A DNA stretch of 20,307 bases from NCBI GenBank assembly GCA_036796215.1, contig DAIRDJ010000070.1, forward strand, positions 1 through 20,307. Direction: 5' to 3'. Of this stretch, positions 7,784 through 14,818 are shown piece after piece. The position numbers and the translations under genes were made by a program. This DNA comes from SLRI01 sp036796215 (GTDB lineage Bacteria > Pseudomonadota > Alphaproteobacteria > Geminicoccales > Geminicoccaceae). The notes below the pieces were generated by a model, which saw only the letters and a program-made list of their open reading frames with translations, was not told the DNA's origin and ran no database searches. Position 1 is the stretch's first letter. Each line of letters starts with the position of its first letter.

Positions 7784-9336
7784 GCCGCCTCGTCCTCGCC
7801 CTCTTCGGCACTGGCGTGGCGATGCTTGAACGCGGCAAGGGCAGCCTGCACCTCGCGGGTCGCGGGATAGAGCCGCTCGAAGATCGCCCGCAGCTCCTGA
7901 TAGAGCGCATGCCGCTCGGCATCGGGCTCGAGCGAGCTCTCGACCTTGCCGCCCATGGCGGCCGCGGCCTCCACGGCACTTCCGAACCACCCCGCCCCCT
8001 TGGCGGCGGCGATGCCGGCACCCAGCGAGGTGGCCTCGGCCGTGGCGAGCCGGCGCACGGGCTTGCCCGTCGCATCGGCGATGATCGAGCACCAAAGATC
8101 GCTCTTCGAGCCGCCACCGATGGTCATGAGCTCGGTGACCTCTTGCCCGGTCACCCGCTCGATGTTGGCCGTGCCCATCGCCTGATCGAGGGCGATCCCC
8201 TCCATCATCGCCCGATAGAGATGGCCGCGGCCATGCTCGCCCGAGAGGCCGATGATCAGCCCCCGCGCATCCTGGTCCCAATAGGGCGTCATCACCCCGC
8301 CCCAGTAGGGCTGCAGCAGGAGCCCGCCGGCGCCGATCGGCACCGCGGCCGCCGCCGCCTCCATGTGCTCGTAGATGTCGGGCTCCTCGTGCGGATCGCA
8401 GGCGAAGAGCCCCTTGACGAACCAGTCGGTGAGGAAGGTGCCGGTGCGCAGGCAGAGCTCGTAGATGTAGCCCTCGCCCGAGACGCTGGTCAGCGTGCGG
8501 AAGGCAGGGTCGGTGGCGTAGGCCTTGCCGTAGACGCCCGAGACGCTGGCCGTGCCCAGGTTGAGATAGGCCCGGCCGGGGATCAGCGTGCCGGTGCCGA
8601 GCCCGCCTGCCTGGCCGTCGCCGCCACCGGCAACGACCAGCGTGCCGGCCTCGAGCCCGGTGGCCTCGGCGGCCTCCCCTGTCACCTCGCCCAGGACCGA
8701 GCCCGGGGCAACAGCCGTCGCGAACTGCCTGGGCGTCAGCCGCAAGGCCTCGAGGATCGGCTCGCTCAGCTGCTTGGCCTCGAGATCATAGACCCCGGTT
8801 GGATCCATCGAGGCCCAGCTCGTGCGATAGAGCCCAGTCAGCCGCCAGACGAGATAGCCGTGCACCTCGACGAACTTGGCGACCTTGCCGTAGATCTCCG
8901 GCGCCTTGCGCATCAGCCAGTGCATGCCGTAGACGCAGGGCGTGGGGTCGGGCGTCTTGCCGGTGATCTGCAAGAGCCGATCGCGGCCGAGCTTCTTCGA
9001 CAAGAGCAAGACATCTTCGCGGCCACGCTCGTCGAGCCAGGTCATCGCCGGAAAGAGCGGCTCGCCCTTGGCATCGAGCGCCACCACTGTCTCACGCTGG
9101 TTGGCAATGGCAAGCGCGGCGACGCGACCCATCTCGATCTTGCCGCCGAGTTCCCCCAGTGCGGCACAGAGCGAGCGCCACCAGTCCTTTGCATCCTGCT
9201 CGTAGAAGAGCGGCCGCGGATTGCTCAAGGCGATCGCCGAGCGCCCCTCGGCCACCAGCCGGCCCGCCCGATCCCAGGCGATCGCCTTGGTTGCCGTGGT
9301 GCTGCTGTCGATGCCGATGACGAGATCTCTGTCCAT
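7780..9336 (-). CDS. FGGY-family carbohydrate (polyol) kinase
   Basis: A 518-residue sugar kinase with both actin-like ATPase domains. The phosphate-1 motif is near D10 (GIDSSTTATK), the substrate-domain motif NQRETVVALD is at about 79-88, the likely catalytic base is Asp240 (GGGDGQAGG), and the adenosine-binding motif GGGSKSDLW is at 407-415. FGGY enzymes phosphorylate sugars or polyols such as xylulose, ribulose, glycerol or erythritol. Sequence alone does not name the substrate, but the company of two polyol-phosphate dehydrogenases suggests a polyol. It is the first gene of the operon; a GAGG lies 4 bases before the ATG at 9334-9336. The upstream 170-base gap carries the likely promoter and operator. 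The C-terminal tail past about 495 is acidic and Ala-rich. No transporter for the substrate is present in this window. Confidence 0.92.
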   Translation of the reverse strand: MDRDLVIGIDSSTTATKAIAWDRAGRLVAEGRSAIALSNPRPLFYEQDAKDWWRSLCAALGELGGKIEMGRVAALAIANQRETVVALDAKGEPLFPAMTWLDERGREDVLLLSKKLGRDRLLQITGKTPDPTPCVYGMHWLMRKAPEIYGKVAKFVEVHGYLVWRLTGLYRTSWASMDPTGVYDLEAKQLSEPILEALRLTPRQFATAVAPGSVLGEVTGEAAEATGLEAGTLVVAGGGDGQAGGLGTGTLIPGRAYLNLGTASVSGVYGKAYATDPAFRTLTSVSGEGYIYELCLRTGTFLTDWFVKGLFACDPHEEPDIYEHMEAAAAAVPIGAGGLLLQPYWGGVMTPYWDQDARGLIIGLSGEHGRGHLYRAMMEGIALDQAMGTANIERVTGQEVTELMTIGGGSKSDLWCSIIADATGKPVRRLATAEATSLGAGIAAAKGAGWFGSAVEAAAAMGGKVESSLEPDAERHALYQELRAIFERLYPATREVQAALAAFKHRHASAEEGEDEAA

Positions 9337-9507
9337 GGTGCCTCGGGCTCAGATGACGCTTGCCGGCTCACCTAGCCCCTGTTGAACGCCCTGCCCAGTC
9401 CCAGCGTCCGGCCGCGATCGACCCCTGTCCCGGAGCAAAACGACCGCAACTTTTGTTCCACTGCCTTTACATTCTTAACGCATAGTCGAAACACCAGCCC
9501 CTTGCTG
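9337..9507 (-). promoter_or_regulatory. Control region of the kinase-dehydrogenase operon with candidate SorC operator
   Basis: This 171-base gap is the only sizeable space before the operon and contains an AT-richer island at about 9436-9490. It holds an imperfect inverted repeat, GGAGCAAAA (9432-9440) and TTTTGTTCC (9451-9459), matching at 8 of 9 positions with a 10-base spacer. It is a plausible binding site for the SorC-type regulator encoded last in the operon. I could not fix convincing -35/-10 boxes. The assignment to the regulator is inference. Confidence 0.4.
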
Positions 9508-10554
9508 TCAAGCTCTCTCTGCATCGACGCCGGAGCGGGCGGGCTCGACCACGACTTTGAGTGCGCCATCGCGGTAGTCGGAAAGCATGGCGAATGCCTT
9601 GGGCACGGCATCGAGCCCGACCCGGTGGCTGATCCAGGCCTCGAGATCGATCCGCCCCTCGGCCACCAGCCGGATCGCCCGCGGCAGCACATCGCCCATC
9701 CGCCGCGAGAAGACCACCTGCAGCTGCTTGCGCCGGGCGACCGCCGCCTCGAACGTGTAGGCATTGCCGTCCGGAATGCCGACCACGACGAGCCGGCCGC
9801 CGATCACCGCCGCCGCGGCGGCATGGGCAAAGCCCAGAGGGCTGCTGGTCGCCTCGAGCACCAGATCGGCCCCCCGCCCGCGGGTGGCGGCCAAAAGTGC
9901 CTCGACCGTATCGAACACCGCCGCGGCACCGAGGCGCAAGGCTGCCTCGCGCCGATCGGCCACGGGCTCCACGACCAGGGGCTCGTCGATCCCGGCCACC
10001 CGCAGGAACTGCAGGATGCCGAGCCCGATCGGTCCCGCCCCCAGGACGGCCACCGTCTCGAACCACTGCGGCCGGGCGAGATCGACAGCCTGTATGCAGA
10101 CCCCGAACGGCTCCAAGAGCGCCGTGGTCGCAGCCGGGAAATCCTCCGGCACGGCAAAGAGCTGCTCCGGGGCCACCGCCACCGTGGCCGTCATCCCGCC
10201 GTGGTTAGGCGGGGCACCCAGCATCAGCGTCTGCGGGCAGAGATGGTGCAGGGCGCGATGGCACCACGCGCACGCCCCGCACGGCCGGGCGGGGTCGATC
10301 ACCACCCTGGCCCCGGCCTCGATCCCCCGCGCGGGGACCGCGTCCCGCACCCGGCCCACCGCCTCGTGCCCCGGCACGAAGGGGGCGCTGATCGTCTGCG
10401 CCGCGCCGATTCCGCCTTCCTTCTAGTAGTGCAGATCACTGCCGCAGAGCCCCACCGCCGCGACATCGACCAACACCCTGCCGGGCCCGGCATTGGGCGT
10501 CGGCAGATCGCCGAGGCGAACGTCGAACGGCGCATGGATGAAGACGGCACGCAT
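9508..10554 (-). pseudogene. Zinc-dependent medium-chain alcohol/polyol dehydrogenase interrupted by an in-frame amber codon
   Basis: A 348-codon frame for a GroES-like zinc dehydrogenase, most like the L-idonate 5-dehydrogenase/sorbitol dehydrogenase group. Codon 44 is TAG (10425-10423), directly after GSDLHY, where relatives read HYYKEGG. A Tyr codon (TAC or TAT) has thus become TAG by one base, with no frame change. On both sides the protein is well preserved: catalytic zinc ligand C37 (CGSD), H63-E64 (GHE), structural zinc cysteines C92, C95, C98 and C106, and the NAD motif LGAGPIG. Without suppression only a 43-residue peptide is made. A GTG at codon 60 is the next possible start, but no ribosome-binding site precedes it and the product would lack the first zinc ligand. 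The intact remainder suggests a very recent mutation, or a sequencing error. It sits between the AhpD-like gene and the sugar operon on the same strand. Confidence 0.85.
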
Positions 10555-10642
10555 CGGCGGCCACCGGGACTGGTACGGATGCGGAGGTGCAGCAGCGATA
10601 CAGAGGATCGGCGCCGAAGCAAAGCCCCGGTGGCACGGCAAG

Positions 10643-11236
10643 TCAGCGGCCGTGGCCACCGCTCGCCGGGCGCATCGCAATCGTGGGCTTCCGCCAGCGA
10701 TGACGCTCTACCGCAGCGTCGAGCGGCGTGCCGGCGAGCGAGTTGCTGAAGTTGCTCATCGTCTTGATGGCCAGGCCGAGCACCACCTCGAGCGCCTGCT
10801 GCGCGCTGTAGCCGGCCGCGAGGAACGCATCGAGATCGGCCGCGCTGACCTTGCCGCGGTTGTGCACCAGCAGTCGGGCGAATTGCCGTAGCGCCTCGAG
10901 CCTCGCATCGCTCAGGCCCGCCCCGCTGCGCAGCGCCTCGATATCCGCCGGCGCCATCCCGGCACGCTCGGCGAGCAGCGTGTGCCAGGGCACACAATAG
11001 GTGCAATCGTTCTCGAAGTTGGCGGTTTGGTAAACCACCTGCCGCTCGATCGGCGTGAGCGAAGTGGCCTCGAAGAGCTGCCACGCGGCGCTGTAGGCGT
11101 CGAGCAACGCCGGTGCGGTCGCCATCGTCCGCTCGAGATTGGGGATCATGCCGAAACTCGCCCGGGTCGCTGCGAGGGCAGCACGCGCCGCCTCGGGTGC
11201 CGTCCGCTCGTCGTGCAAAGGAAAACGCTCGTCCAC
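10643..11236 (-). CDS. AhpD-like alkylhydroperoxidase/carboxymuconolactone decarboxylase family protein
   Basis: A 197-residue alpha-helical protein of the CMD/AhpD superfamily. The motif E75-N-D-C78-T-Y-C81-V-P-W-H85 is the redox-active CxxC with its flanking Glu and His, as in peroxidase-type members. These proteins reduce peroxides or act in aromatic degradation; the physiological substrate here is unknown. The GTG at 11234-11236 is chosen as start because AAGGAG (11244-11249) lies 7 bases upstream; the ATG at 11261-11263 has no such site and would place the ribosome-binding sequence inside the gene. A half-conserved copy of the TetR gene's palindrome lies just upstream (11252-11267). This gene follows the TetR-family gene by 72 bases on the same strand and is its probable target. 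Family confidence is high, function moderate. Confidence 0.85.
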   Translation of the reverse strand: MDERFPLHDERTAPEAARAALAATRASFGMIPNLERTMATAPALLDAYSAAWQLFEATSLTPIERQVVYQTANFENDCTYCVPWHTLLAERAGMAPADIEALRSGAGLSDARLEALRQFARLLVHNRGKVSAADLDAFLAAGYSAQQALEVVLGLAIKTMSNFSNSLAGTPLDAAVERHRWRKPTIAMRPASGGHGR

Positions 11237-11251
11237 CGTTCCACTCCTTTT

Positions 11252-11267
11252 TTGAACATTCATTCAT
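11252..11267 (-). promoter_or_regulatory. Candidate TetR-family operator upstream of the AhpD-like gene
   Basis: Read on the minus strand the site is ATGAATG-AA-TGTTCAA. The first arm and the four preceding bases (GTTT) are identical to those of the perfect palindrome before the TetR-family gene. The second arm matches at 4 of 7 positions. The 11-base block CATTCATAAAC (plus strand) is shared by both sites. A weaker secondary operator for the same repressor is inferred. Confidence 0.45.
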
Positions 11268-11308
11268 AAACTCCGCCGCTCTCGTTGGCCGCCGGCCCGA
11301 GGTCGCCC

Positions 11309-11941
11309 TCAGCGCAGGACCGCGGCCAGAAACCCCGCGAAGCTCGCCTCGGCGAGGGCCGGGCTGCCGGCGTTGCGAGCGTGCAAGAGAGCGCCGTCGC
11401 CGAGCGCCACGGCCGCCGCCGCAAGACCGCCCGGCGCAGCGTCGCAGCACAGCTCGCCCGTCGCGCGGGCCCGTTCGAAGGCGGCAGCGAACGCCCGCAC
11501 CAACCGCACCGTCGCCGCCTCGATCCGCGCCGCCAAAGCGGGCTCGCGCCCGGCGAGCTCGCCCGCCGTGTTGACCAGGAGGCAGCCGCGCGTCGTTGCC
11601 GTGCGTGTATCGTCCAACCAGAGAGCGAAGGCGTGGCGGATCGCCGCCGCCGGCGAGCCCGGCCCTGCGAGGCAGGCTTCGATCTCGCCGACGCGCCGCT
11701 CCGCATAGCGCGCGAGCACCGCCGCGAGCAGTGTCTGCTTGTCGCCGAAGGCGTAGATCAGGCTCTGCCGGCGCACCCCCGTCGCCGCTTCGAGCACCTC
11801 ATAGGTCGTCCCGACGAGGCCGTGGCGATGGAACGCCTCGACCACCGTGTCGAGAACGACCGACGCGTCGAAGCCGCGCGGGCGGCCTCCGGCTGGAGCC
11901 GTCGGGCGAGTGGTTCGCGCTGCTGCTGTGGTCTTGCGCAT
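11309..11941 (-). CDS. TetR/AcrR-family transcriptional regulator
   Basis: A 210-residue regulator. After a basic, Pro/Ala-rich N-terminal tail of about 22 residues, a TetR helix-turn-helix spans about 28-72 (LDTVVEAFHRHGLVGTTYEVLEA, then GVRRQSLIYAFGDKQTL). The remaining helical ligand-binding domain is variable. The ATG at 11939-11941 is preferred over the one at 11960-11962, since the latter lies within the operator and between the promoter boxes. The predicted transcription start falls on the A of this ATG, so the message may be leaderless. The protein probably represses itself and the AhpD-like gene 72 bases downstream. The inducer is unknown; a peroxide, aldehyde or aromatic ligand would fit the target. 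Confidence 0.88.
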   Translation of the reverse strand: MRKTTAAARTTRPTAPAGGRPRGFDASVVLDTVVEAFHRHGLVGTTYEVLEAATGVRRQSLIYAFGDKQTLLAAVLARYAERRVGEIEACLAGPGSPAAAIRHAFALWLDDTRTATTRGCLLVNTAGELAGREPALAARIEAATVRLVRAFAAAFERARATGELCCDAAPGGLAAAAVALGDGALLHARNAGSPALAEASFAGFLAAVLR

Positions 11942-11947
11942 CAACGC

Positions 11948-11976
11948 AATATGAATGACCATTCATAAACAGTCAA
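11948..11976 (-). promoter_or_regulatory. Promoter and perfect operator palindrome of the TetR-family gene
   Basis: On the minus strand TTGACT (11976-11971) is followed after exactly 17 bases by CATATT (11953-11948), a good -35/-10 pair. ATGAATG-N2-CATTCAT (11951-11966) is a perfect palindrome lying in the spacer and overlapping the -10 box. A bound repressor would therefore block RNA polymerase. With standard spacing the transcript starts at 11941, the first base of the gene. Confidence 0.6.
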
Positions 11977-12003
11977 GACGAGTTGCAACGAAAATCTGCC
12001 CGC

Positions 12004-12906
12004 TCAGGCGGCCAGGCCCTGCGGCACGGCCAGCCGCACGCCCGCCACCACGTGCTCGGCCATGGCGTCGAGCAGCGGCGATGCACCGTCGCTCCGGCGC
12101 AGCAGCAGGATGGCGATCTCGGGCAGTGGCGGAAAGCCCAGGGCCTCGCCGAGCACGACGAGCCCGGGCCTGAGATTGCTCGGCAGCATGACACCTACGG
12201 CAAGCCCGGTCTCGACCGCGGCATAGATGCCGGCGATGCTCTGGCTGGTATAGGCGATCCGCCACGGCCGGCCGATTGCATCGAGTGCCTGGATCGCCAA
12301 CCGGCGGAAGGAACAGCGCTCGTGAAAGACGGCGAGCGGCAAGGGGTCGGTCTCGTGCACGCAATGGCCGCGCGCCGCGACCCAGACCAGGGGCTCGCGC
12401 TGCAGGACGAGCCCACCGGTCTCGCCGTGCCCCTGCGTCACCAGCGCCAGATCGACCTCGCCACTCGCCACCTGGCGGGCCGCCTCGTGCGACGGCAAGG
12501 CGCGCAGATCGACCCGCACCTTGGGATGGCTCTGGGCGAAGCGCACGAGAATGCCCGGCATGAAGGTGCTGGCATAGTCATCCGGCGCGGCGATCCGGAT
12601 CTCGCCCGCGAGTGTGGTCGGGTCGAACACCGCCAGAGCCTCGGCCTGCACCTTCAAGATCCGCCTTGCATGCGCGAGGAGCAGCTCGCCGTCGCCGGTC
12701 AGTCGCGCATCGCGACCGGCCCGGACGAACAGCTTGCGACCGAGCTGTCTCTCCAGCTTGCGCATCTGCATGCTCACTGCCGACTGGGTGCGGTGCACGC
12801 GCAGGGCGGCGGCGGTGAAGCTGCCCGTTTCGGCAATGGCAACGAGGCTCTCGAGGTTCTCGGGGTCGAGCACGGCTGATCCATCAGTTATTCTCATCGA
12901 TCCCAT
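12004..12906 (-). CDS. LysR-family transcriptional regulator
   Basis: A 300-residue regulator (297 if translation starts at the ATG at 12895-12897). A winged helix-turn-helix spans about 16-75 (LESLVAIAETGSFTAAALRVHRT, then SAVSMQMRKLERQLGRKLF). A periplasmic-binding-protein-like effector domain follows from about residue 100 (GEIRIAAPDDYAS) to the end. Neither start has a strong ribosome-binding site, and the palindrome ATTAG-A-CTAAT overlaps the first. The gene is divergent from a 68-codon orphan, the usual arrangement for a LysR regulator and its target. Effector unknown. Membership is certain, the start uncertain. Confidence 0.9.
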   Translation of the reverse strand: MGSMRITDGSAVLDPENLESLVAIAETGSFTAAALRVHRTQSAVSMQMRKLERQLGRKLFVRAGRDARLTGDGELLLAHARRILKVQAEALAVFDPTTLAGEIRIAAPDDYASTFMPGILVRFAQSHPKVRVDLRALPSHEAARQVASGEVDLALVTQGHGETGGLVLQREPLVWVAARGHCVHETDPLPLAVFHERCSFRRLAIQALDAIGRPWRIAYTSQSIAGIYAAVETGLAVGVMLPSNLRPGLVVLGEALGFPPLPEIAILLLRRSDGASPLLDAMAEHVVAGVRLAVPQGLAA

Positions 12907-12915
12907 TAGACTAAT
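12905..12915. promoter_or_regulatory. Small palindrome at the LysR gene start, candidate autoregulatory site
   Basis: ATTAG-A-CTAAT is a perfect 5-1-5 inverted repeat in the otherwise GC-rich space between the LysR gene and the divergent orphan gene. LysR proteins commonly bind such partly symmetric AT-rich sites near their own start. If the gene starts at 12897 the site lies 7 bases before it. Function is inferred from position only. Confidence 0.3.
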
Positions 12916-12985
12916 TCGTTGGACTGATCAATCACACCGACCGACACTCTGCGGTGTCCGCAACCCGGCAACTGGAGTGACCCCG

Positions 12986-13192
12986 ATGCTGCATACCCCT
13001 CTCGCTCTCGTCCCCGGCTCCTGGGACGACATCGTCGCCCGCGCCGCGCTGAAGGCCGTGGATTGGCTGCACGATCGCCTGTCGCGGCGCGTCCCGACCC
13101 TCGCCGCCGCGCCGCTGCCGGCCGATCCTGTCGCCCGCATGCTGCGCATCGGCGAAAGCGCCCCGGACCGAGACACCAAGCCCAGAAGCTGA
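12986..13192 (+). CDS. Small orphan protein divergent from the LysR gene
   Basis: A 68-residue frame starting at the ATG at 12986, with GGAG 8 bases upstream in a good context. I recognise no domain. The sequence has an amphipathic, slightly basic middle part (IVARAALKAVDWLHDRLSRRV), then a Pro/Ala-rich stretch and a charged end (RIGESAPDRDTKPRS). There is no signal peptide or membrane segment. The strong ribosome-binding site and the divergent LysR gene support a real, regulated gene. Its C-terminus is overlapped in another frame by a stretch that also looks coding (see the feature at 13193), so a frameshifted longer gene is possible. Confidence 0.5.
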   Translation: MLHTPLALVPGSWDDIVARAALKAVDWLHDRLSRRVPTLAAAPLPADPVARMLRIGESAPDRDTKPRS

Positions 13193-13442
13193 TCAACGAC
13201 CCTGCCGCCATCGAGGGTCGGCTGGCCCAAGGGCGGCGATCGGCCCCGGCATCCACGGCCAGAAGGGGCCGACGCCGGCCGTCCAAGCTCTGGGACAAGG
13301 CGGCGCAGCCCGTGGCAAAAACCCGGCACATCACCTACCTGCGCAAAGGGTGAGCAGGCTTGCCGTGACGCGAGGGCGGTGCTAGCCGACACCCGCATCG
13401 GGCGCCACGTGCACGCCCCCTGACCACCGCCGGCGGAAGAGA
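13193..13442. other. Intergenic stretch with a possible gene remnant
   Basis: These 250 bases separate the orphan gene from the reductase. On the plus strand one frame stays open from inside the orphan gene to the TGA at 13351-13353. From about 13178 it encodes a non-repetitive stretch (KLINDPAAIEGRLAQG ... AKTRHITYLRKG) with mostly G or C at third positions. No start codon with a ribosome-binding site precedes it, so it may be a decayed or frameshifted gene end. I recognise no family. No promoter or terminator was clear; GGAAGAG just before 13443 is the reductase ribosome-binding site. Confidence 0.3.
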
Positions 13443-14495
13443 ATGGCCGAAGCCCCGAAGACCCCGACCAACGACGGCACCATCGAAACCGACATGGTGA
13501 TCATCGGCGCTGGACCGGTGGGTCTCTTTGCCGTCTTCGAGGCGGGGCTGTTGGGCCTCGAATGCCACCTCGTCGACAATCTCGACAAGATCGGCGGGCA
13601 GTGCGCCGAGCTCTACCCGGAAAAGCCGATCTACGACATCCCGGCCCTGCCCCGCTGCACCGGCCAGGAGCTGATCGACCGGCTGGTCGAGCAGGCCGCC
13701 CCGTTCAATCCCGTCTACCACCTCGAGCAGCAGGCGGATACGCTCATCCGGCTGGACGACGGCCGCTGGCAGCTCGTCACCAGCTCCGGCACCACCTTCG
13801 TCACCCCCAACATCGTGATCGCCGCCGGCGCCGGCAGCTTCGTGCCGCGCCGCATCCCGCTGCCCGGGGCCGCGAGCTTCGAGGGCAAGTCGCTCTTCTA
13901 CGCCGTCCGCCGCATGGCCGATTTCGAGGGCAAGCACCTGCTGATCGCGGGCGGCGGCGACAGTGCCCTGGACTGGCTCTTGAACCTCCAGCCCCTGGCA
14001 GCCTCGGTCACGCTCCTGCACCGCCGCGACGAGTTCCGTGCCGCCCCCGACAGTGTCGCCCGCATGCGCGAGCTCGTGGCCGCCGGCAAGGCGAAGCTGG
14101 TCATCGGCCAGATCGCCGGCATCGAGGGCACGGGCGACCAGATCACCGGTGTCAAGCTCACCACCAAGGACGGCGAGCTCGACCTCCCGTGCGACACCAT
14201 CCTCGCCTTTTTCGGCCTGAAGATGGAGCTCGGGCCGATCGCCGACTGGGGCCTCAATCTCGAGCGCAACCTGATCAGCATCGAAACCGAGAGCTTCGAG
14301 ACCAACCAGCCGGGCCTCTTCGCCATCGGTGACATCATCACCTATCCGGGCAAGCTCAAGCTCATCCTCTCGGGCTTCCACGAAGGAGCCCTGATGTGCC
14401 AGAAGGCCTTCAAATACGCGCGGCCCGAAGAGCGACTGGTCTTCCGCTACACCACCTCGAGCTCCGACCTCCACAAGAAATTGGGCGTGGCCTGA
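13443..14495 (+). CDS. Ferredoxin--NADP+ reductase, thioredoxin-reductase-like type
   Basis: A 350-residue flavoprotein. The FAD motif GAGPVG is at 22-27, followed by GGQC (51-54) and YPEKPIYDIP. A second Rossmann motif GGGDSA is at 170-175, and HRRDEFR (193-199) is typical of NADPH binding. The C-terminal FAIGDI closes the FAD site. The redox CxxC of true thioredoxin reductases is absent, as expected for the FNR type known from Bacillus YumC and alphaproteobacteria. It moves electrons between NADPH and ferredoxin in the cytosol. GGAAGAG precedes the ATG. Its TGA directly abuts the ATG of the ferredoxin gene, so the two form an operon and almost surely a redox pair. Confidence 0.93.
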   Translation: MAEAPKTPTNDGTIETDMVIIGAGPVGLFAVFEAGLLGLECHLVDNLDKIGGQCAELYPEKPIYDIPALPRCTGQELIDRLVEQAAPFNPVYHLEQQADTLIRLDDGRWQLVTSSGTTFVTPNIVIAAGAGSFVPRRIPLPGAASFEGKSLFYAVRRMADFEGKHLLIAGGGDSALDWLLNLQPLAASVTLLHRRDEFRAAPDSVARMRELVAAGKAKLVIGQIAGIEGTGDQITGVKLTTKDGELDLPCDTILAFFGLKMELGPIADWGLNLERNLISIETESFETNQPGLFAIGDIITYPGKLKLILSGFHEGALMCQKAFKYARPEERLVFRYTTSSSDLHKKLGVA

Positions 14496-14810
14496 ATGGC
14501 GAAAGTCTTCGTTACCGACCGCGACGGCGAGCAGCACGAGCTCGAGGGCGAGATCGGCTGGTCGGTCATGGAAATCATCCGCGAGAACAACCTGCCGATC
14601 GAGGCCGCCTGCGGCGGCTGCTGTGCGTGCGCCACCTGCCACGTCTATGTCGACCCGGAATGGCTGGCGAAGCTTTCGCTCCCGGACGACGACGAGAACA
14701 TGATGCTGGACGAGGCCTTCGAGGTGCAGGACAACTCGAGGCTCAGCTGCCAGATCAAGTACACCGCCGAACTCGACGGCCTCAAGGTGACGCTGGCACC
14801 GGAATTCTGA
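14496..14810 (+). CDS. Adrenodoxin-type [2Fe-2S] ferredoxin
   Basis: A 104-residue ferredoxin with cluster ligands C39, C45, C48 (Cx5Cx2C) and C85 (SC), the adrenodoxin/putidaredoxin/ferredoxin-VI pattern. Two further cysteines, C42 and C43, lie within the loop. The acidic helix region (LPDDDENMMLDEAFE) is where partners such as P450s or reductases dock. The start ATG follows the reductase stop without a gap. No oxygenase, P450 or Fe-S assembly gene is nearby, so the final acceptor is unknown. The gene converges with the LacI-family gene, 8 bases separating their stops. Confidence 0.95.
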   Translation: MAKVFVTDRDGEQHELEGEIGWSVMEIIRENNLPIEAACGGCCACATCHVYVDPEWLAKLSLPDDDENMMLDEAFEVQDNSRLSCQIKYTAELDGLKVTLAPEF

Positions 14811-14818
14811 GCGGGCCT

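Noticed and set aside
5732..7870. A 712-codon open frame on the plus strand opposite the dehydrogenase genes
   Set aside because: It mirrors the real minus-strand genes, contains no recognisable motif and has typical shadow composition.
9508..10377. Independent shorter dehydrogenase starting at a GTG after the amber codon
   Set aside because: No ribosome-binding site precedes the GTG, and the product would lack the first catalytic zinc ligand, so it is treated as part of one broken gene.
12943..12958. GACAC/GTGTC hairpin in the leader of the 68-codon gene as a riboswitch or attenuator
   Set aside because: A 5-base stem is expected by chance, and no conserved riboswitch element is visible.
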